Assembly: GCA_045617845.1 (NCBI GenBank)
Contig: JAZLJL010000023.1
Location: forward strand, 1-64,000
Direction of reading: 5' to 3'
Origin: UBA1181 sp045617845
GTDB lineage: Bacteria; Bacteroidota; Bacteroidia; Bacteroidales; Paludibacteraceae
DNA length: 64,000 nt
Positions 28,287 through 37,194 of this stretch are shown one piece after another. Position 1 is the stretch's first letter, and the number at the start of each line of letters is the position of its first letter. The notes beneath the pieces are model-generated. The model searched no databases. It was not told the DNA's origin and saw only the letters and a list, made by a program, of their open reading frames with translations. Made by a program: the position numbers and the translations under genes.

Positions 28287-28942
28287 GCGGGCGATGTCGA
28301 AAAAAATTCGACGAAGCCTAACCGCTCCACATCACTCATATGGGCTGCCAACCCTATGCATGACTCTTTCATCGTATTGGTGGTGCCGTTCTTCAACTTG
28401 AAGTTTATCTTGGTTGCTATATCTTCCCATTCATGTTTTTTCAGATATTTTCTGACGGCTTTCCCTTCTGTCTTTGATGTGATGCCGTCGGCTTTCATTA
28501 CCATGGCTATTACTTCCGCGAAATTGTTGTTTCGGAGCTCGTTGCTGCGTTCCTTCTCTCGCCATTCTTCTTTGAGACGTTCATCGGACGATACGTACTC
28601 ATATTGTACTTTCTCTTTTTGGGGTGGGGGTGTTTCGTATTGCGGGTGAGAACGTCGATACCAGTCAGATTCTTGTATTTTCACAATCAATGTACCAATG
28701 GAGAGTGTTAGAATTAAAAGACACGTATCTATAATCCAGTATCCTGTTAATATGACAAAAACTATCCTAGGAATTATGATGTTGAATATCAATAAGATTA
28801 GCTGTATGATTAGTAATCCCAAAAGTATATACGTTGAAATTATCAAGGTTCCTAACATGAAATAGGTAGGGCTTTCTATGCATCTTTTAAGCAGCACTTT
28901 CATTGTGATTTTCTTCTTGTTAAAGAAATCTCGTAGTGCCAT
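28271..28942 (-). CDS. DjlA-like co-chaperone, 5' part with membrane and TerB domains (frameshifted)
   Basis: A 223-codon frame. Residues ~20-90 are strongly hydrophobic and can form two or three membrane helices, followed by a charged linker (~90-135). A TerB/DjlA-N-like helical domain begins at about 137 (NNNFAEVIAMVMKADGITSK, then EGKAVRKYLKKHEWEDI). After GFVEFF the frame runs into STSPACAKA and stops, whereas the -1 frame continues the domain as FDIARLCKG. The break is exactly at GAA TTT TTT TCG. It may be a real inactivating indel, an assembly error in a homopolymer, or slippage that makes both a short and a full-length protein. It lies 31 bases downstream of the uvrB stop on the same strand. 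Confidence 0.75.
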   Translation of the reverse strand: MALRDFFNKKKITMKVLLKRCIESPTYFMLGTLIISTYILLGLLIIQLILLIFNIIIPRIVFVILTGYWIIDTCLLILTLSIGTLIVKIQESDWYRRSHPQYETPPPQKEKVQYEYVSSDERLKEEWREKERSNELRNNNFAEVIAMVMKADGITSKTEGKAVRKYLKKHEWEDIATKINFKLKNGTTNTMKESCIGLAAHMSDVERLGFVEFFSTSPACAKA

Positions 28943-28973
28943 TTGTTGAAATCGGTTTTGTTCGTGAATGGGT

Positions 28974-30992
28974 TTATTTCTTCCTCTTGGCTAATTCCGC
29001 CTCTAGTTTCACGATTTGGTCTCTGTATTGGGCGGCTTCGAGGAATTCCAATCTCTTCGCGCAATCTTTCATGTTCTTTTTCGCTAACTCTAATGTGTGT
29101 TCTATGTCGCTGACGGAATAGGTGGCTTGTGGTTCCGCCGCGAATTGTGTCGTGTTGTTTTCTTGGTATCTTTTCAATGGTTGGTTGGCGCTCTCGTCCG
29201 TTTGTGTGAGCACTGCTTTGCTGTTTTTGCCTACCGCCTTCGGTGTGATGTTGTGTTCGATGTTGTACTTCATCTGCTTCTCTCTCCTGCGGTTTGTCTC
29301 GTCTATGGTCAGCTGCATGCTTCTTGTGATTTTGTCGGCATACATGATGACGAGTCCATTGAGGTTTCTCGCCGCTCTTCCGGCTGTCTGTGTGAGCGCT
29401 CTGTGAGAACGAAGCATTCCTTCTTTGTCGGCGTCCAATATGGCTACTAGGGATACTTGTGGTAAGTCCAATCCTTCCCTCAGCAGGTTCACGCCCACCA
29501 GTACGTCGAAGAGTCCGTTGCGTAGGTCTTCCATGATTTTCACTCTCTCCAGCGTCTCCACGTCGGAGTGGATGTAGTTGCTCCGTATGCCCATTTTGCA
29601 GAGGTAGGTCTGCAACTCTTCCGCCATCTTCTTTGTGAGCGTCGTGACCAGTACGCGCTCGTCTTTCTCTTCCCTTTTGTGTATCTCCTCGATAAGGTCG
29701 TCGATTTGGTTGAGCGAAGGACGCACCTCGATGACGGGGTCGAGTAGTCCTGTCGGTCTGATGACTTGCTCCACGAAGACGCCCTCTGACTTCTCCATTT
29801 CATAGTCCGCCGGTGTGGCGCTGACGTAGATGGTTTGGCCGACCATGCTCTCGAACTCTTCGAATTTGAGAGGTCTGTTGTCTAATGCGGATGGAAGTCT
29901 GAACCCGAAATCCACCAAGGTGCGCTTCCGTGAGAAGTCGCCTCCGTACATGGCGTGTATTTGTGGAATGGTCACGTGGCTTTCGTCGATGACCAACAGG
30001 AAGTCTTTGGGGAAGTAATCCAAAAGGCAGAATGGCCTGGTGCCAGGTTTCCTTCCGTCGAAGTAGCGGGAGTAGTTTTCTATTCCCGAACAGTGTCCTA
30101 GTTCACGGATCATCTCCATGTCGTAGTTCACTCTTTCGTATAATCGCTTGGCTTCGAATACTTTACCGATGCTTTGGAAATATTCCACTTGCGTTGTTAG
30201 GTCATCTCCGATTTCTATGAGCGCCCTGTTGATTCTTTCGGGCGTCGTGACGAAGAGGTTGGCGGCATAGATGTTGATCTCTTCGTAATTCTCTATGTGC
30301 ATGCCGTTGATCGGGTCGATTGACTCGATTTCCTCCACTTCATCTCCCCAGAAATGGATTCGTATGATGTAGTCGGCGTAGGCGAGGAAGATGTCTATCG
30401 TGTCTCCTTTCACGCGGAAACGTCCGTGGTCCAGTTCTATTTCATTCCGGACGTATAGGCTTTCCACTAATTTGCGCATAAGCACTGCCATGCTGATCAT
30501 TTGGCCTTGCTTCACGTTGATCATGGTGTCGTGGAAATCGTCCGGGTTGCCGATGCCGTATAGGCATGACACGGACGATACGATGACTACGTCGCGTCTT
30601 CCTGATAGGAGCGCGGATGTGGCTGCCAACCTGAGTTTCTCCAGTTCGTCGTTGATGGAAAGGTCTTTCTCTATGTATGTGTCTGTGTTCGGAAGATATG
30701 CTTCCGGTTGGAAATAGTCGTAGTATGAGACGAAGTATTCAACGGCGTTCTCGGGAAAGAACGCCTTGAATTCCCCGTATAATTGCGCCGCCAGTGTCTT
30801 GTTGTGGCTGAGCACTAATGTAGGTCTGTTCAGCTCTTTGATGACGTTAGCCACCGTGAAGGTCTTTCCGGAACCGGTGACGCCTAAAAGTGTCTGGTGC
30901 GGAGTGCCGGAGCGTACGCCTTTCACTAGCTCATCGATGGCTTGGGGCTGGTCGCCTGTTGGCGCAAATTCGGATACTAGCTTGAAGTCCAT
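28974..30992 (-). CDS. uvrB: Excinuclease ABC subunit B
   Basis: Damage-verifying helicase-like subunit of nucleotide excision repair, partner of UvrA and UvrC. The 672 residues show Walker A GVTGSGKTFT, the beta-hairpin region YYDYFQPEAYLPNTDTY, the DESH motif LLVIDESHVT, motif VI region QTAGRAARN and a C-terminal UVR helix pair (AKKNMKDCAKRLEFLEAAQY) that binds UvrC. Length and motifs are fully standard. A PspC-domain gene ends 7 bases before its start on the same strand. Confidence 0.98.
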   Translation of the reverse strand: MDFKLVSEFAPTGDQPQAIDELVKGVRSGTPHQTLLGVTGSGKTFTVANVIKELNRPTLVLSHNKTLAAQLYGEFKAFFPENAVEYFVSYYDYFQPEAYLPNTDTYIEKDLSINDELEKLRLAATSALLSGRRDVVIVSSVSCLYGIGNPDDFHDTMINVKQGQMISMAVLMRKLVESLYVRNEIELDHGRFRVKGDTIDIFLAYADYIIRIHFWGDEVEEIESIDPINGMHIENYEEINIYAANLFVTTPERINRALIEIGDDLTTQVEYFQSIGKVFEAKRLYERVNYDMEMIRELGHCSGIENYSRYFDGRKPGTRPFCLLDYFPKDFLLVIDESHVTIPQIHAMYGGDFSRKRTLVDFGFRLPSALDNRPLKFEEFESMVGQTIYVSATPADYEMEKSEGVFVEQVIRPTGLLDPVIEVRPSLNQIDDLIEEIHKREEKDERVLVTTLTKKMAEELQTYLCKMGIRSNYIHSDVETLERVKIMEDLRNGLFDVLVGVNLLREGLDLPQVSLVAILDADKEGMLRSHRALTQTAGRAARNLNGLVIMYADKITRSMQLTIDETNRRREKQMKYNIEHNITPKAVGKNSKAVLTQTDESANQPLKRYQENNTTQFAAEPQATYSVSDIEHTLELAKKNMKDCAKRLEFLEAAQYRDQIVKLEAELAKRKK

Positions 30993-30999
30993 TGCTTAT

Positions 31000-31182
31000 T
31001 TATGCGTTTTTTAAGATCAAGTAGCATATTCCATACGCCAATAAACCACCGAAACCTGCGCTGCAGATGGTGATGACGGCTACGATGATGCGTATGATTG
31101 AAACGTCGATGTTGAAGTAGTTCGCCAATCCGCCGCAAACGCCTAAAAATACCTTGTTGCTTGATAATCCTAGTTTCTTCAT
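31000..31182 (-). CDS. PspC-domain small membrane protein
   Basis: Sixty residues from ATG 31182: MKKLGLSSNKVFLGVCGGLA, then YFNIDVSIIRIIVAV and a hydrophobic helix. This is the PspC/phage-shock-type domain, a small inner membrane protein linked with envelope stress in other bacteria. The start at 31182 is chosen because GGAGG lies 8 bases upstream; an ATG at 31197 overlaps that ribosome site. It is seven bases from uvrB and probably on the same transcript. Confidence 0.88.
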   Translation of the reverse strand: MKKLGLSSNKVFLGVCGGLANYFNIDVSIIRIIVAVITICSAGFGGLLAYGICYLILKNA

Positions 31183-31296
31183 TTTTATATCCTCCATGTT
31201 TGGGGAAAGATTATTGGACGCTTTTGACGTTCTAATATCGGCTTTTCTCCGAATTCAAGTTAAATCCAATATCTTTCTTTGTTTTTCTTTTAAGAA

Positions 31297-32742
31297 TCAA
31301 ATATTCTCTAATATGTAAATCAAGTGTTTCCAGAATTTGCCTACGGTCGGTATTTCGCAACGTTCAGCAGGAGAGTGGTTCCCGATGATTGTAGGACCGA
31401 TGGAGATCATGTCCATGTCCGGATATTTCTCTATGATGAGTCCGCATTCCAATCCGGCGTGGATGGCTCCCACAACAGGTTTCACTCCGAAGAGCTTTTC
31501 GTAGGAATCCGCCACGATTTTCTTCACTTTTGAATTCATATTAGGCTTCCATCCTGGGTAGCCGTCGCTGTGTTTCACCGATGCGCCTGCTAATGCGAAG
31601 ACGGCTTCCACGCGGTCTTTGATGTCGTGCTTTTTGCTGTTTATGGAGCTTCTTTGGCTAGTAGCCACGACGATTTTCCCTTCTTTGATTTTTACGGACG
31701 CTAGGTTGGTGGATGTCTCCGGTAATCCCTCGATTTCTTTGCTCATTTCTATGACGCCATGCGGACAAGCGTAGAGGGCGGTGATGAGACGGTCTGATCC
31801 CTCTTTCTCGAAGACTTCCTTCTCCGGTTCTGTCGATTCTAGGTCGATCATTAAATCCTTCTCCGTTGGATACTCCGCTTCAATCGTGCTGATGTACTGG
31901 TTCAACGCCACGCGTATCTCCTCTTTCTTTTCCCAGTCCACGCATATCGTGGCGTGCGCTTCCCTCGGGATGGCGTTGTGTAGGTTGCCTCCTTCTATCT
32001 CACAGATGTGGATTGGATATTTCTTGGATTCGTTCCAAAGGAATCTTGATAATATTTTGATGGCGTTACCCCTCCCTTTGTTGATGTCGTCGCCAGAGTG
32101 TCCTCCTTGTAATCCTTTCACGAAGATCTTGAGGAAGAACGATTTTTGAGGTGCGCTTGTCTTCTTGATGTCGAATGTGGCCACCGTGTCTATTCCTCCG
32201 GCGCATCCGATGCAGAAATGTCCGTCTTGTTCGGAGTCGAGGTTGACCAATGTCTTGGATTTAATCCAACCTGCCTTCACGTGTTGTGCGCCCGTGAGCC
32301 CTCTCTCTTCGTCCACGGTGATGAGACACTCCAGCGGTCCATGCTTGATTTCTTTTGATTCCAGGACGGCCAACATGGCTGCCACTCCGATGCCGTCGTC
32401 CGCCCCGAGCGTGGTTCCTTTCGCTTTCAGCCAATCTCCTTCCACGATGGTTTGGATCGGGTCATTATCGAAGTCATGCTCCGTGCCTGCGTTTTTCTCG
32501 CAGACCATGTCCATGTGCGCTTGCAATAGAACGGCAGGTGCGTTCTCTCTCCCTTTTGTGGCGTTTTTGCGGATGAGGACGTTGCCAACTTCGTCCATTT
32601 CGGTTTCGAAACCATGGCTCTTCCCGAATTCCATTAGGAAGGCGCCTATTTTCCCCTCTTTACCGGATGGGTGGGGAATGTCGCATATCTTTTTAAATTG
32701 TGACCAGAGCTCTTGTGGCTCAATATCTTTAATTGTACTCAT
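31297..32742 (-). CDS. pepD: Aminoacyl-histidine dipeptidase (Xaa-His dipeptidase, M20 family)
   Basis: Cytosolic zinc dipeptidase of 481 residues that cleaves beta-alanyl- or aminoacyl-histidine and other dipeptides. The start MSTIKDIEPQELWSQF at 32742 matches the family; the longer frame to 32844 runs through a terminator hairpin and is rejected. Metal-site motifs are HMDMVCEKN, GADDGIGVA and DEERGLTGA, and the C-terminal HAGLECG supplies the last ligand. A one-mismatch -7 box (TATCTTTA, 32769-32762 on the minus strand) stands just upstream. It is followed by ~100 bases before the PspC gene, so it may head the same run. Confidence 0.95.
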   Translation of the reverse strand: MSTIKDIEPQELWSQFKKICDIPHPSGKEGKIGAFLMEFGKSHGFETEMDEVGNVLIRKNATKGRENAPAVLLQAHMDMVCEKNAGTEHDFDNDPIQTIVEGDWLKAKGTTLGADDGIGVAAMLAVLESKEIKHGPLECLITVDEERGLTGAQHVKAGWIKSKTLVNLDSEQDGHFCIGCAGGIDTVATFDIKKTSAPQKSFFLKIFVKGLQGGHSGDDINKGRGNAIKILSRFLWNESKKYPIHICEIEGGNLHNAIPREAHATICVDWEKKEEIRVALNQYISTIEAEYPTEKDLMIDLESTEPEKEVFEKEGSDRLITALYACPHGVIEMSKEIEGLPETSTNLASVKIKEGKIVVATSQRSSINSKKHDIKDRVEAVFALAGASVKHSDGYPGWKPNMNSKVKKIVADSYEKLFGVKPVVGAIHAGLECGLIIEKYPDMDMISIGPTIIGNHSPAERCEIPTVGKFWKHLIYILENI

Positions 32743-32805
32743 TGTTGAATATTTATTTTCGTAAAGATACCCATTTTTTTGTTGTGCTTCACTATATGGT
32801 AGACA

Positions 32806-32840
32806 CAAAAAAAGCTTGGAACTAAATTTAGTCCCAAGCT
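32806..32840 (-). terminator. Terminator upstream of pepD, ending a short minus-strand RNA
   Basis: Arms AGCTTGG (32813-32819) and CCAAGCT (32834-32840) enclose the self-complementary ACTAAATTTAGT (32821-32832), giving a long near-perfect hairpin. On the minus strand it is followed by seven T. No annotated minus-strand gene lies upstream, so it must end a small transcript. Confidence 0.8.
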
Positions 32841-32939
32841 CCACTTCACTGATATTTTAAACAACCTATTTTGACACAGGAACTTTCGTTAACTGTGACT
32901 GATTCTTTTCCTTGTGAATCGCCCTTTTTGAACTCTTCA
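32806..32939 (-). ncRNA. Candidate ~130-nt small RNA driven by sigma-54
   Basis: The interval between the sigma-54-like promoter (32949-32966) and the terminator at 32806-32840 would be a ~130-base RNA on the minus strand. One frame across it has no stop for 48 codons, with no ATG, and ends in a TGA a few bases before the hairpin. Its tail reads ...VNESSCVKIGCLKYQ, so a short peptide or the remnant of a gene is an alternative. I cannot assign it to a known RNA family. Confidence 0.45.
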
Positions 32940-32948
32940 ATATTTAAA

Positions 32949-32966
32949 ATGCAAAAATCGTGCCAA
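32949..32966 (-). promoter_or_regulatory. Sigma-54 (RpoN) -24/-12 promoter
   Basis: The minus strand reads TTGGCACGATTTTTGCAT, an exact match to TGGCACG-N4-TTGC with GG and GC at the required spacing. Transcription would start near 32939, away from recG and toward pepD. Confidence 0.65.
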
Positions 32967-33174
32967 AATTCATGGTATCGAGAAAAAAAAACAAATTGGC
33001 TGAATTATATTGATTTTACTGAAGAATATATTCGTATTATTGATTCCGTTTTGACGTTTTTTTGAGGACTTTTTTTGGGGGCGTATGTGCTGGAATTTTT
33101 GATATTTTGCCTGCCCGCTTTTTTGTGGTACTAAACCTTTCTGTTAGCGACATTGTATTATTTTCTGTTTTTTG

Positions 33175-33182
33175 TATTTTTG
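33175..33182 (+). promoter_or_regulatory. -7 box of the recG promoter
   Basis: TATTTTTG is an exact TAnnTTTG match 41 bases before the recG ATG; the -33 element is not clear. Confidence 0.45.
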
Positions 33183-33223
33183 TATAACAAATGTGTGAAT
33201 GATCGCATATTGGGCTAATTTCT

Positions 33224-35335
33224 ATGTCTGATTTTTTAGAAAAAGAGATAACCTATTTGCCTGGGGTCGGACCTAAGAAGGCGGAAGTGCTGAAGAAGGA
33301 GGTTGATATTTCTTCTTATGGCGATTTATTGTATTATTTCCCCTATAGATATGTGGACCGCACAAAATTTTACCGTATTAGGGATTTGTCCCCAGCCTCC
33401 ATGTATGTGCAGATACGTGGATTTATTGTCGGTATGACGACGCAAGGGGAGGGGCGTTCCATGAGGGCGGTCGCCTCCTTTTCGGATGGAGAGTCCAAAA
33501 TCGAACTGATTTGGTTCAAGGGTGTTAAGTTTATCTTGGAGAAATATAAGCCTGGACATGAATATGTGGTTTTCGGCAAGGTCTCTGAATTTAACGGTAA
33601 GTATAACCTCGTCCATCCTGATATGGAGACTATCAACGAGGCTATGTCCAAACAGTCCTTAGGGGGTGTGCAGGGAATGTACAACACGACGGAAAAGATG
33701 AAAAATTCTTTCCTGACTTCCCGTATCCTGCAAAAAATGATTTCCGAACTCTTCAATTCGATGGGCGATTATCGTGTACAGGAGAGCCTCCCTTCTTATA
33801 TCATCGAATCCCATCATTTGTTGCCTTTGCATGACGCTTTGCTGAACATCCATTTCCCGCAGTCTCCGGATGCCCTTCGTCTGGCTCAGTTCCGCTTGAA
33901 ATTTGAGGAGCTGTTCTTTATCCAGCTTAATATGCTACGTCAACGGAACAATAGGAGGATGCATTTCGCCGGTTTCAAATTCAATAAAATCGGTGATTTG
34001 TTCAATTCGTTTTACAAGGAATATTTGCCTTTCCAGCTGACCAACGCCCAGAAGAAGGTGCTACGTGAAATCTATGCGGATATGTCCAGCGGGAAGCAGA
34101 TGAACCGCTTGTTGCAGGGCGATGTGGGTAGTGGAAAGACTTTGGTCGCCTTGATGTCTATGTTGGTCGCTTTGGACAATGGTTTCCAGGCTTCCATGAT
34201 GGCGCCTACCGAGATTTTGGCGCAGCAACATTTCGAGTCCATTTCCAAGTTTCTGGAGGGGATGAACGTTAAGGTCGCTATATTGACTGGTTCTTCCAAG
34301 AAGAAGGAACGGGAGGTCGTGTTGCAGGGTATCAAGGATGGGTCCATCCAAATCCTGTTGGGTACTCATGCTTTGTTGGAGGATAATGTGGTTTTCTCCC
34401 AACTGGGTATGGTCGTCATCGACGAACAACATCGTTTCGGAGTCGCACAACGAGCGAAGTTGTGGAGTAAGAGCGAACGTCCGCCTCATGTTCTGGTTAT
34501 GACCGCCACGCCTATCCCTCGTACCTTGGCTATGACGTTGTATGGCGATTTGGACGTTTCCGTCATAGATGAGTTGCCTCCTGGACGTAAGCCTATTAAG
34601 ACTGTACATCGCCTCGACGTGTATCGTGGTATGTTGTATGATTTTATTAAGAAACAGATTGCGGAGGGTAGGCAAGCCTATATTGTCTATCCGATGATTC
34701 AGGAGTCCGAACGTTCCGATTATGCGAATATTGAGGCTGGTTTTGAGTCTCTCCAACAGGTGTTCCCAGAACCGAATTACCATTTGGGTATGGTCCACGG
34801 CAAGATGAAACCGGAGGAGAAGGAGGCGCAGATGAAAATGTTTGTCTCTGGCGAGACGCAGATCCTGGTGGCCACTACGGTCATTGAGGTGGGCGTGAAT
34901 GTGCCGAACGCTTCCGTCATGATGATTGAAAGCGCCGAACGTTTCGGCCTTTCCCAATTGCATCAGTTGAGGGGACGCGTAGGACGTGGTGCTGACCAGT
35001 CTTTCTGTATTTTGCTCACCTCGCCTAAACTATCGGATGACGGTAGAAAACGAATGGAGGTGATGACCCGCACGAACAATGGTTTCGAGATTTCCGAGGT
35101 GGATCTGAAGATGCGCGGACCTGGTGATTTGGAGGGAACGCAACAGAGTGGAGTATCTCTTAACTTAAAGATAACTAACCTTGCCACGGATGGTCAGATT
35201 ATCCAATACTCAAGGGATGTCGCCCAAAACGTGTTGGAGAAAGACCCTGACTTGTTGTCCCCGGAGAATTCCTTGCTGAACAAGCGCTTGACGCAAATGG
35301 CTAAGGATTCTGTGAATTGGGGCGTCATTTCGTGA
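33224..35335 (+). CDS. recG: ATP-dependent DNA helicase RecG
   Basis: Branch-migrating helicase that regresses stalled replication forks and processes Holliday-type junctions. At 703 residues it has family length. The N-terminal wedge/OB domain spans ~1-240 (starting TYLPGVGPKKAEVLKKE). The helicase core has Walker A GDVGSGKT, the DEQH box VVIDEQHRFGVAQR, MTATPIPRTLAM, and the RecG-type HQLRGRVGRG near 580. A monocistronic gene, divergent from pepD. Confidence 0.97.
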   Translation: MSDFLEKEITYLPGVGPKKAEVLKKEVDISSYGDLLYYFPYRYVDRTKFYRIRDLSPASMYVQIRGFIVGMTTQGEGRSMRAVASFSDGESKIELIWFKGVKFILEKYKPGHEYVVFGKVSEFNGKYNLVHPDMETINEAMSKQSLGGVQGMYNTTEKMKNSFLTSRILQKMISELFNSMGDYRVQESLPSYIIESHHLLPLHDALLNIHFPQSPDALRLAQFRLKFEELFFIQLNMLRQRNNRRMHFAGFKFNKIGDLFNSFYKEYLPFQLTNAQKKVLREIYADMSSGKQMNRLLQGDVGSGKTLVALMSMLVALDNGFQASMMAPTEILAQQHFESISKFLEGMNVKVAILTGSSKKKEREVVLQGIKDGSIQILLGTHALLEDNVVFSQLGMVVIDEQHRFGVAQRAKLWSKSERPPHVLVMTATPIPRTLAMTLYGDLDVSVIDELPPGRKPIKTVHRLDVYRGMLYDFIKKQIAEGRQAYIVYPMIQESERSDYANIEAGFESLQQVFPEPNYHLGMVHGKMKPEEKEAQMKMFVSGETQILVATTVIEVGVNVPNASVMMIESAERFGLSQLHQLRGRVGRGADQSFCILLTSPKLSDDGRKRMEVMTRTNNGFEISEVDLKMRGPGDLEGTQQSGVSLNLKITNLATDGQIIQYSRDVAQNVLEKDPDLLSPENSLLNKRLTQMAKDSVNWGVIS

Positions 35336-35810
35336 CCGTTATTCTGTTTTTTTTCCTGAGATGAGGGTGTGTCCCTCTTTGTAGAACAATATTTCAGCCA
35401 TCTAACTGGATCGTTCGTTAAAGTTTAATAAGACCGCATTTTTTCCCTTGACCACCGTTGGAGTCCATTGACCTAGCTATTTTGTTACTTTCAGAGCTTC
35501 TTCTCCCTATTTTCTCCTTTCCTTGCGCATTTTGCGAATTCCTTTGGACTGATGGTGACCTCTCTTCCCTCTAAGATTCTCCCCAAGGCGTAACCTTCGA
35601 TTGTTTCCTTTGAACATGTTCGGATAAACTATCATTTTCTTTTAATATTGCTTATGGCTTGGATTTTTCGTGCTATGAATTTGATCTAGACGCAATAACA
35701 GTAAAATAGAAGCTTCTTTTTGTCTCGGTTGTTGTTGTTTAAGGAATTGGCAGGTGATGGATGATGCGGTGAAAAATAATTGTAATAGTCTTCTCAGTTG
35801 GTGTATAGGC
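35336..35810. other. Intergenic region downstream of recG
   Basis: About 475 bases. A small hairpin GAGGG/CCCTC just after recG could be a weak terminator. A minus-strand stretch without stops (about 42 codons, reading ...KETIEGYALGRILEGREVTIS...) has no ATG and may be a decayed gene fragment. Nothing else is recognisable. Confidence 0.3.
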
Positions 35811-35812
35811 AT

Positions 35813-35846
35813 AAAAAAAGAGCGGAAGAATTTCCGCTCTTTTTTA
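35813..35846 (-). terminator. Bidirectional-looking terminator of the OmpA gene
   Basis: Arms AAAAAGAGCGGAA and TTCCGCTCTTTTT around a four-base loop give A and T tracts on both sides. It lies 25 bases beyond the stop of the OmpA-family gene at 35871 and could also stop + strand transcripts from recG. Confidence 0.85.
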
Positions 35847-35870
35847 TTGTGTTTCTAATATAATCCTAGA

Positions 35871-37100
35871 TTATTTAGAGAACAAGCTAACCTCAACACG
35901 GCGGTTCTTAGCACGACCAGCTGCAGTGTTGTTAGAAGCGATTGGCTTAGTGCTACCGAATCCTTCAGACTCGATGTTAGCGCCGTCAACGCCCTTGTTA
36001 GTCAAGTAAGTGCGAACTGAAGCAGCACGATCCTTAGAAAGTTGCAAGTTCTTAGCAGCCTTACCTACGTTATCAGTGTGACCTGACAACTTAACTGACC
36101 ACTCAGGGTGTTTTACGAGCAACTCAGCCAAACCATTCAAGTATTGGAATGAACCTTCCTTGATGATAGCCTTGCCAGACTCGAACTCCAAGTTAGACAT
36201 TGCAGTTTCGATGATCTTAGCCTCTTCTTGAGTTGGCTTGTAAGCAACTTTTGGTCTAGTAGCCTTGATGTGGCGATCCAAAGAATCTTGAGTGAACTTG
36301 ATGTCGTTTTGCAACTTCTTGATTTGAGCGTTTTGATCGTCGATCTTTTGCTCGAGTTTAGCGTTAGCCTCTTCGCATGCCTTCTTTTGAGCATCCATGA
36401 TGTTGCTGAAGTCAGGCAACTCAACTTGAGGAATGTAATCAGCCCAAGCGATGTTGCGGATGTTGCTTTCGCCAGCGAATTTAACACGTACACCAGCTAC
36501 ACCAGTGAAGAAAGAACGACCTGCTGAATAGCAATTCATTTCTGCATTTGAATTCAAACGATATTGTGCGCCCAAGAACACACCGATCCATTTGCTAACG
36601 TTGTATTCCAATTTAGAACCACCGAGGAACAACATCTTAGCACCGTTGTCATCGATTGAGTTCTCGAACTCGTAGTTGTAGATAGTTGCACCCAAACCTG
36701 CAGTTGCGAACCAGTTCAATTTTTGCCATCCTGCTGAACGATAAGGAGCAATGATGTTAGAAAGGTTTACAGATCCGAAGATGTCGATGTCATGGAATGT
36801 ACCATCCATCTCAGGGAATCCCTTGATAGCATCTTGGTCTTTCTTGATGAACATATACTCGATACCCATTCCCCAACGAGGATTGAATGTTCTTTCTACG
36901 ATACCACCAACTGCTAATCCTACTTTTTGGTCTGAAGCTCTCAAGTAGTTGATACCACCTTCTACTGCTGCTGACCAGTGGTTGAATGACTCTGATGCTG
37001 ATGCCTCTGCTTCTGCTTGCTCTGCATCTGTTGCTTCTTGTGCGTTAGCGTTGAAAGCTAAGCCCATTGCTGCGAATAAAGCCAAAAAACTTTTTTTCAT
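35871..37100 (-). CDS. OmpA-family outer membrane protein
   Basis: A 409-residue protein with a signal peptide at 1-20 (FLALFAAMGLAFNANA) and a barrel-like domain at ~40-225 with GVFLGAQYRLNS-type strands. A coiled coil lies at ~235-275 (EEANAKLEQKIDDQNAQIKK) and an OmpA domain at ~295-409 (LSGHTDNVGKAAKNLQLSKD, RRVEVSLFSK). It anchors the outer membrane to peptidoglycan. The codon choice is regular and the gene sits alone between rpsA and a strong terminator, which fits an abundant major outer membrane protein. Resemblance to the Bacteroidales OmpA-like Omp40/41 class is by domain order only. Confidence 0.9.
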   Translation of the reverse strand: MKKSFLALFAAMGLAFNANAQEATDAEQAEAEASASESFNHWSAAVEGGINYLRASDQKVGLAVGGIVERTFNPRWGMGIEYMFIKKDQDAIKGFPEMDGTFHDIDIFGSVNLSNIIAPYRSAGWQKLNWFATAGLGATIYNYEFENSIDDNGAKMLFLGGSKLEYNVSKWIGVFLGAQYRLNSNAEMNCYSAGRSFFTGVAGVRVKFAGESNIRNIAWADYIPQVELPDFSNIMDAQKKACEEANAKLEQKIDDQNAQIKKLQNDIKFTQDSLDRHIKATRPKVAYKPTQEEAKIIETAMSNLEFESGKAIIKEGSFQYLNGLAELLVKHPEWSVKLSGHTDNVGKAAKNLQLSKDRAASVRTYLTNKGVDGANIESEGFGSTKPIASNNTAAGRAKNRRVEVSLFSK

Positions 37101-37194
37101 ACTCTCTAATTATAAAATTAATTGTTCAAAAAATTCTTATTACATACAAATATCCGAATTAATTTTCAATTTTGAAAATAATTCGAGGTTTTTG

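Noticed and set aside
32743..32844. N-terminal extension of pepD
   Set aside because: The added residues run through the terminator hairpin at 32806-32840 and are not like the family N-terminus; MSTIKDIEP at 32742 is.
32871..33065. 64-codon + strand frame antisense to the sigma-54 transcript
   Set aside because: It starts with TTG, has no ribosome site or promoter, and the promoter and terminator signals support the other strand.
34061..34963. 300-codon minus-strand frame within recG
   Set aside because: It lies wholly inside the intact recG gene, is rich in H, R, L and Q as antisense frames are, and shows no motif.
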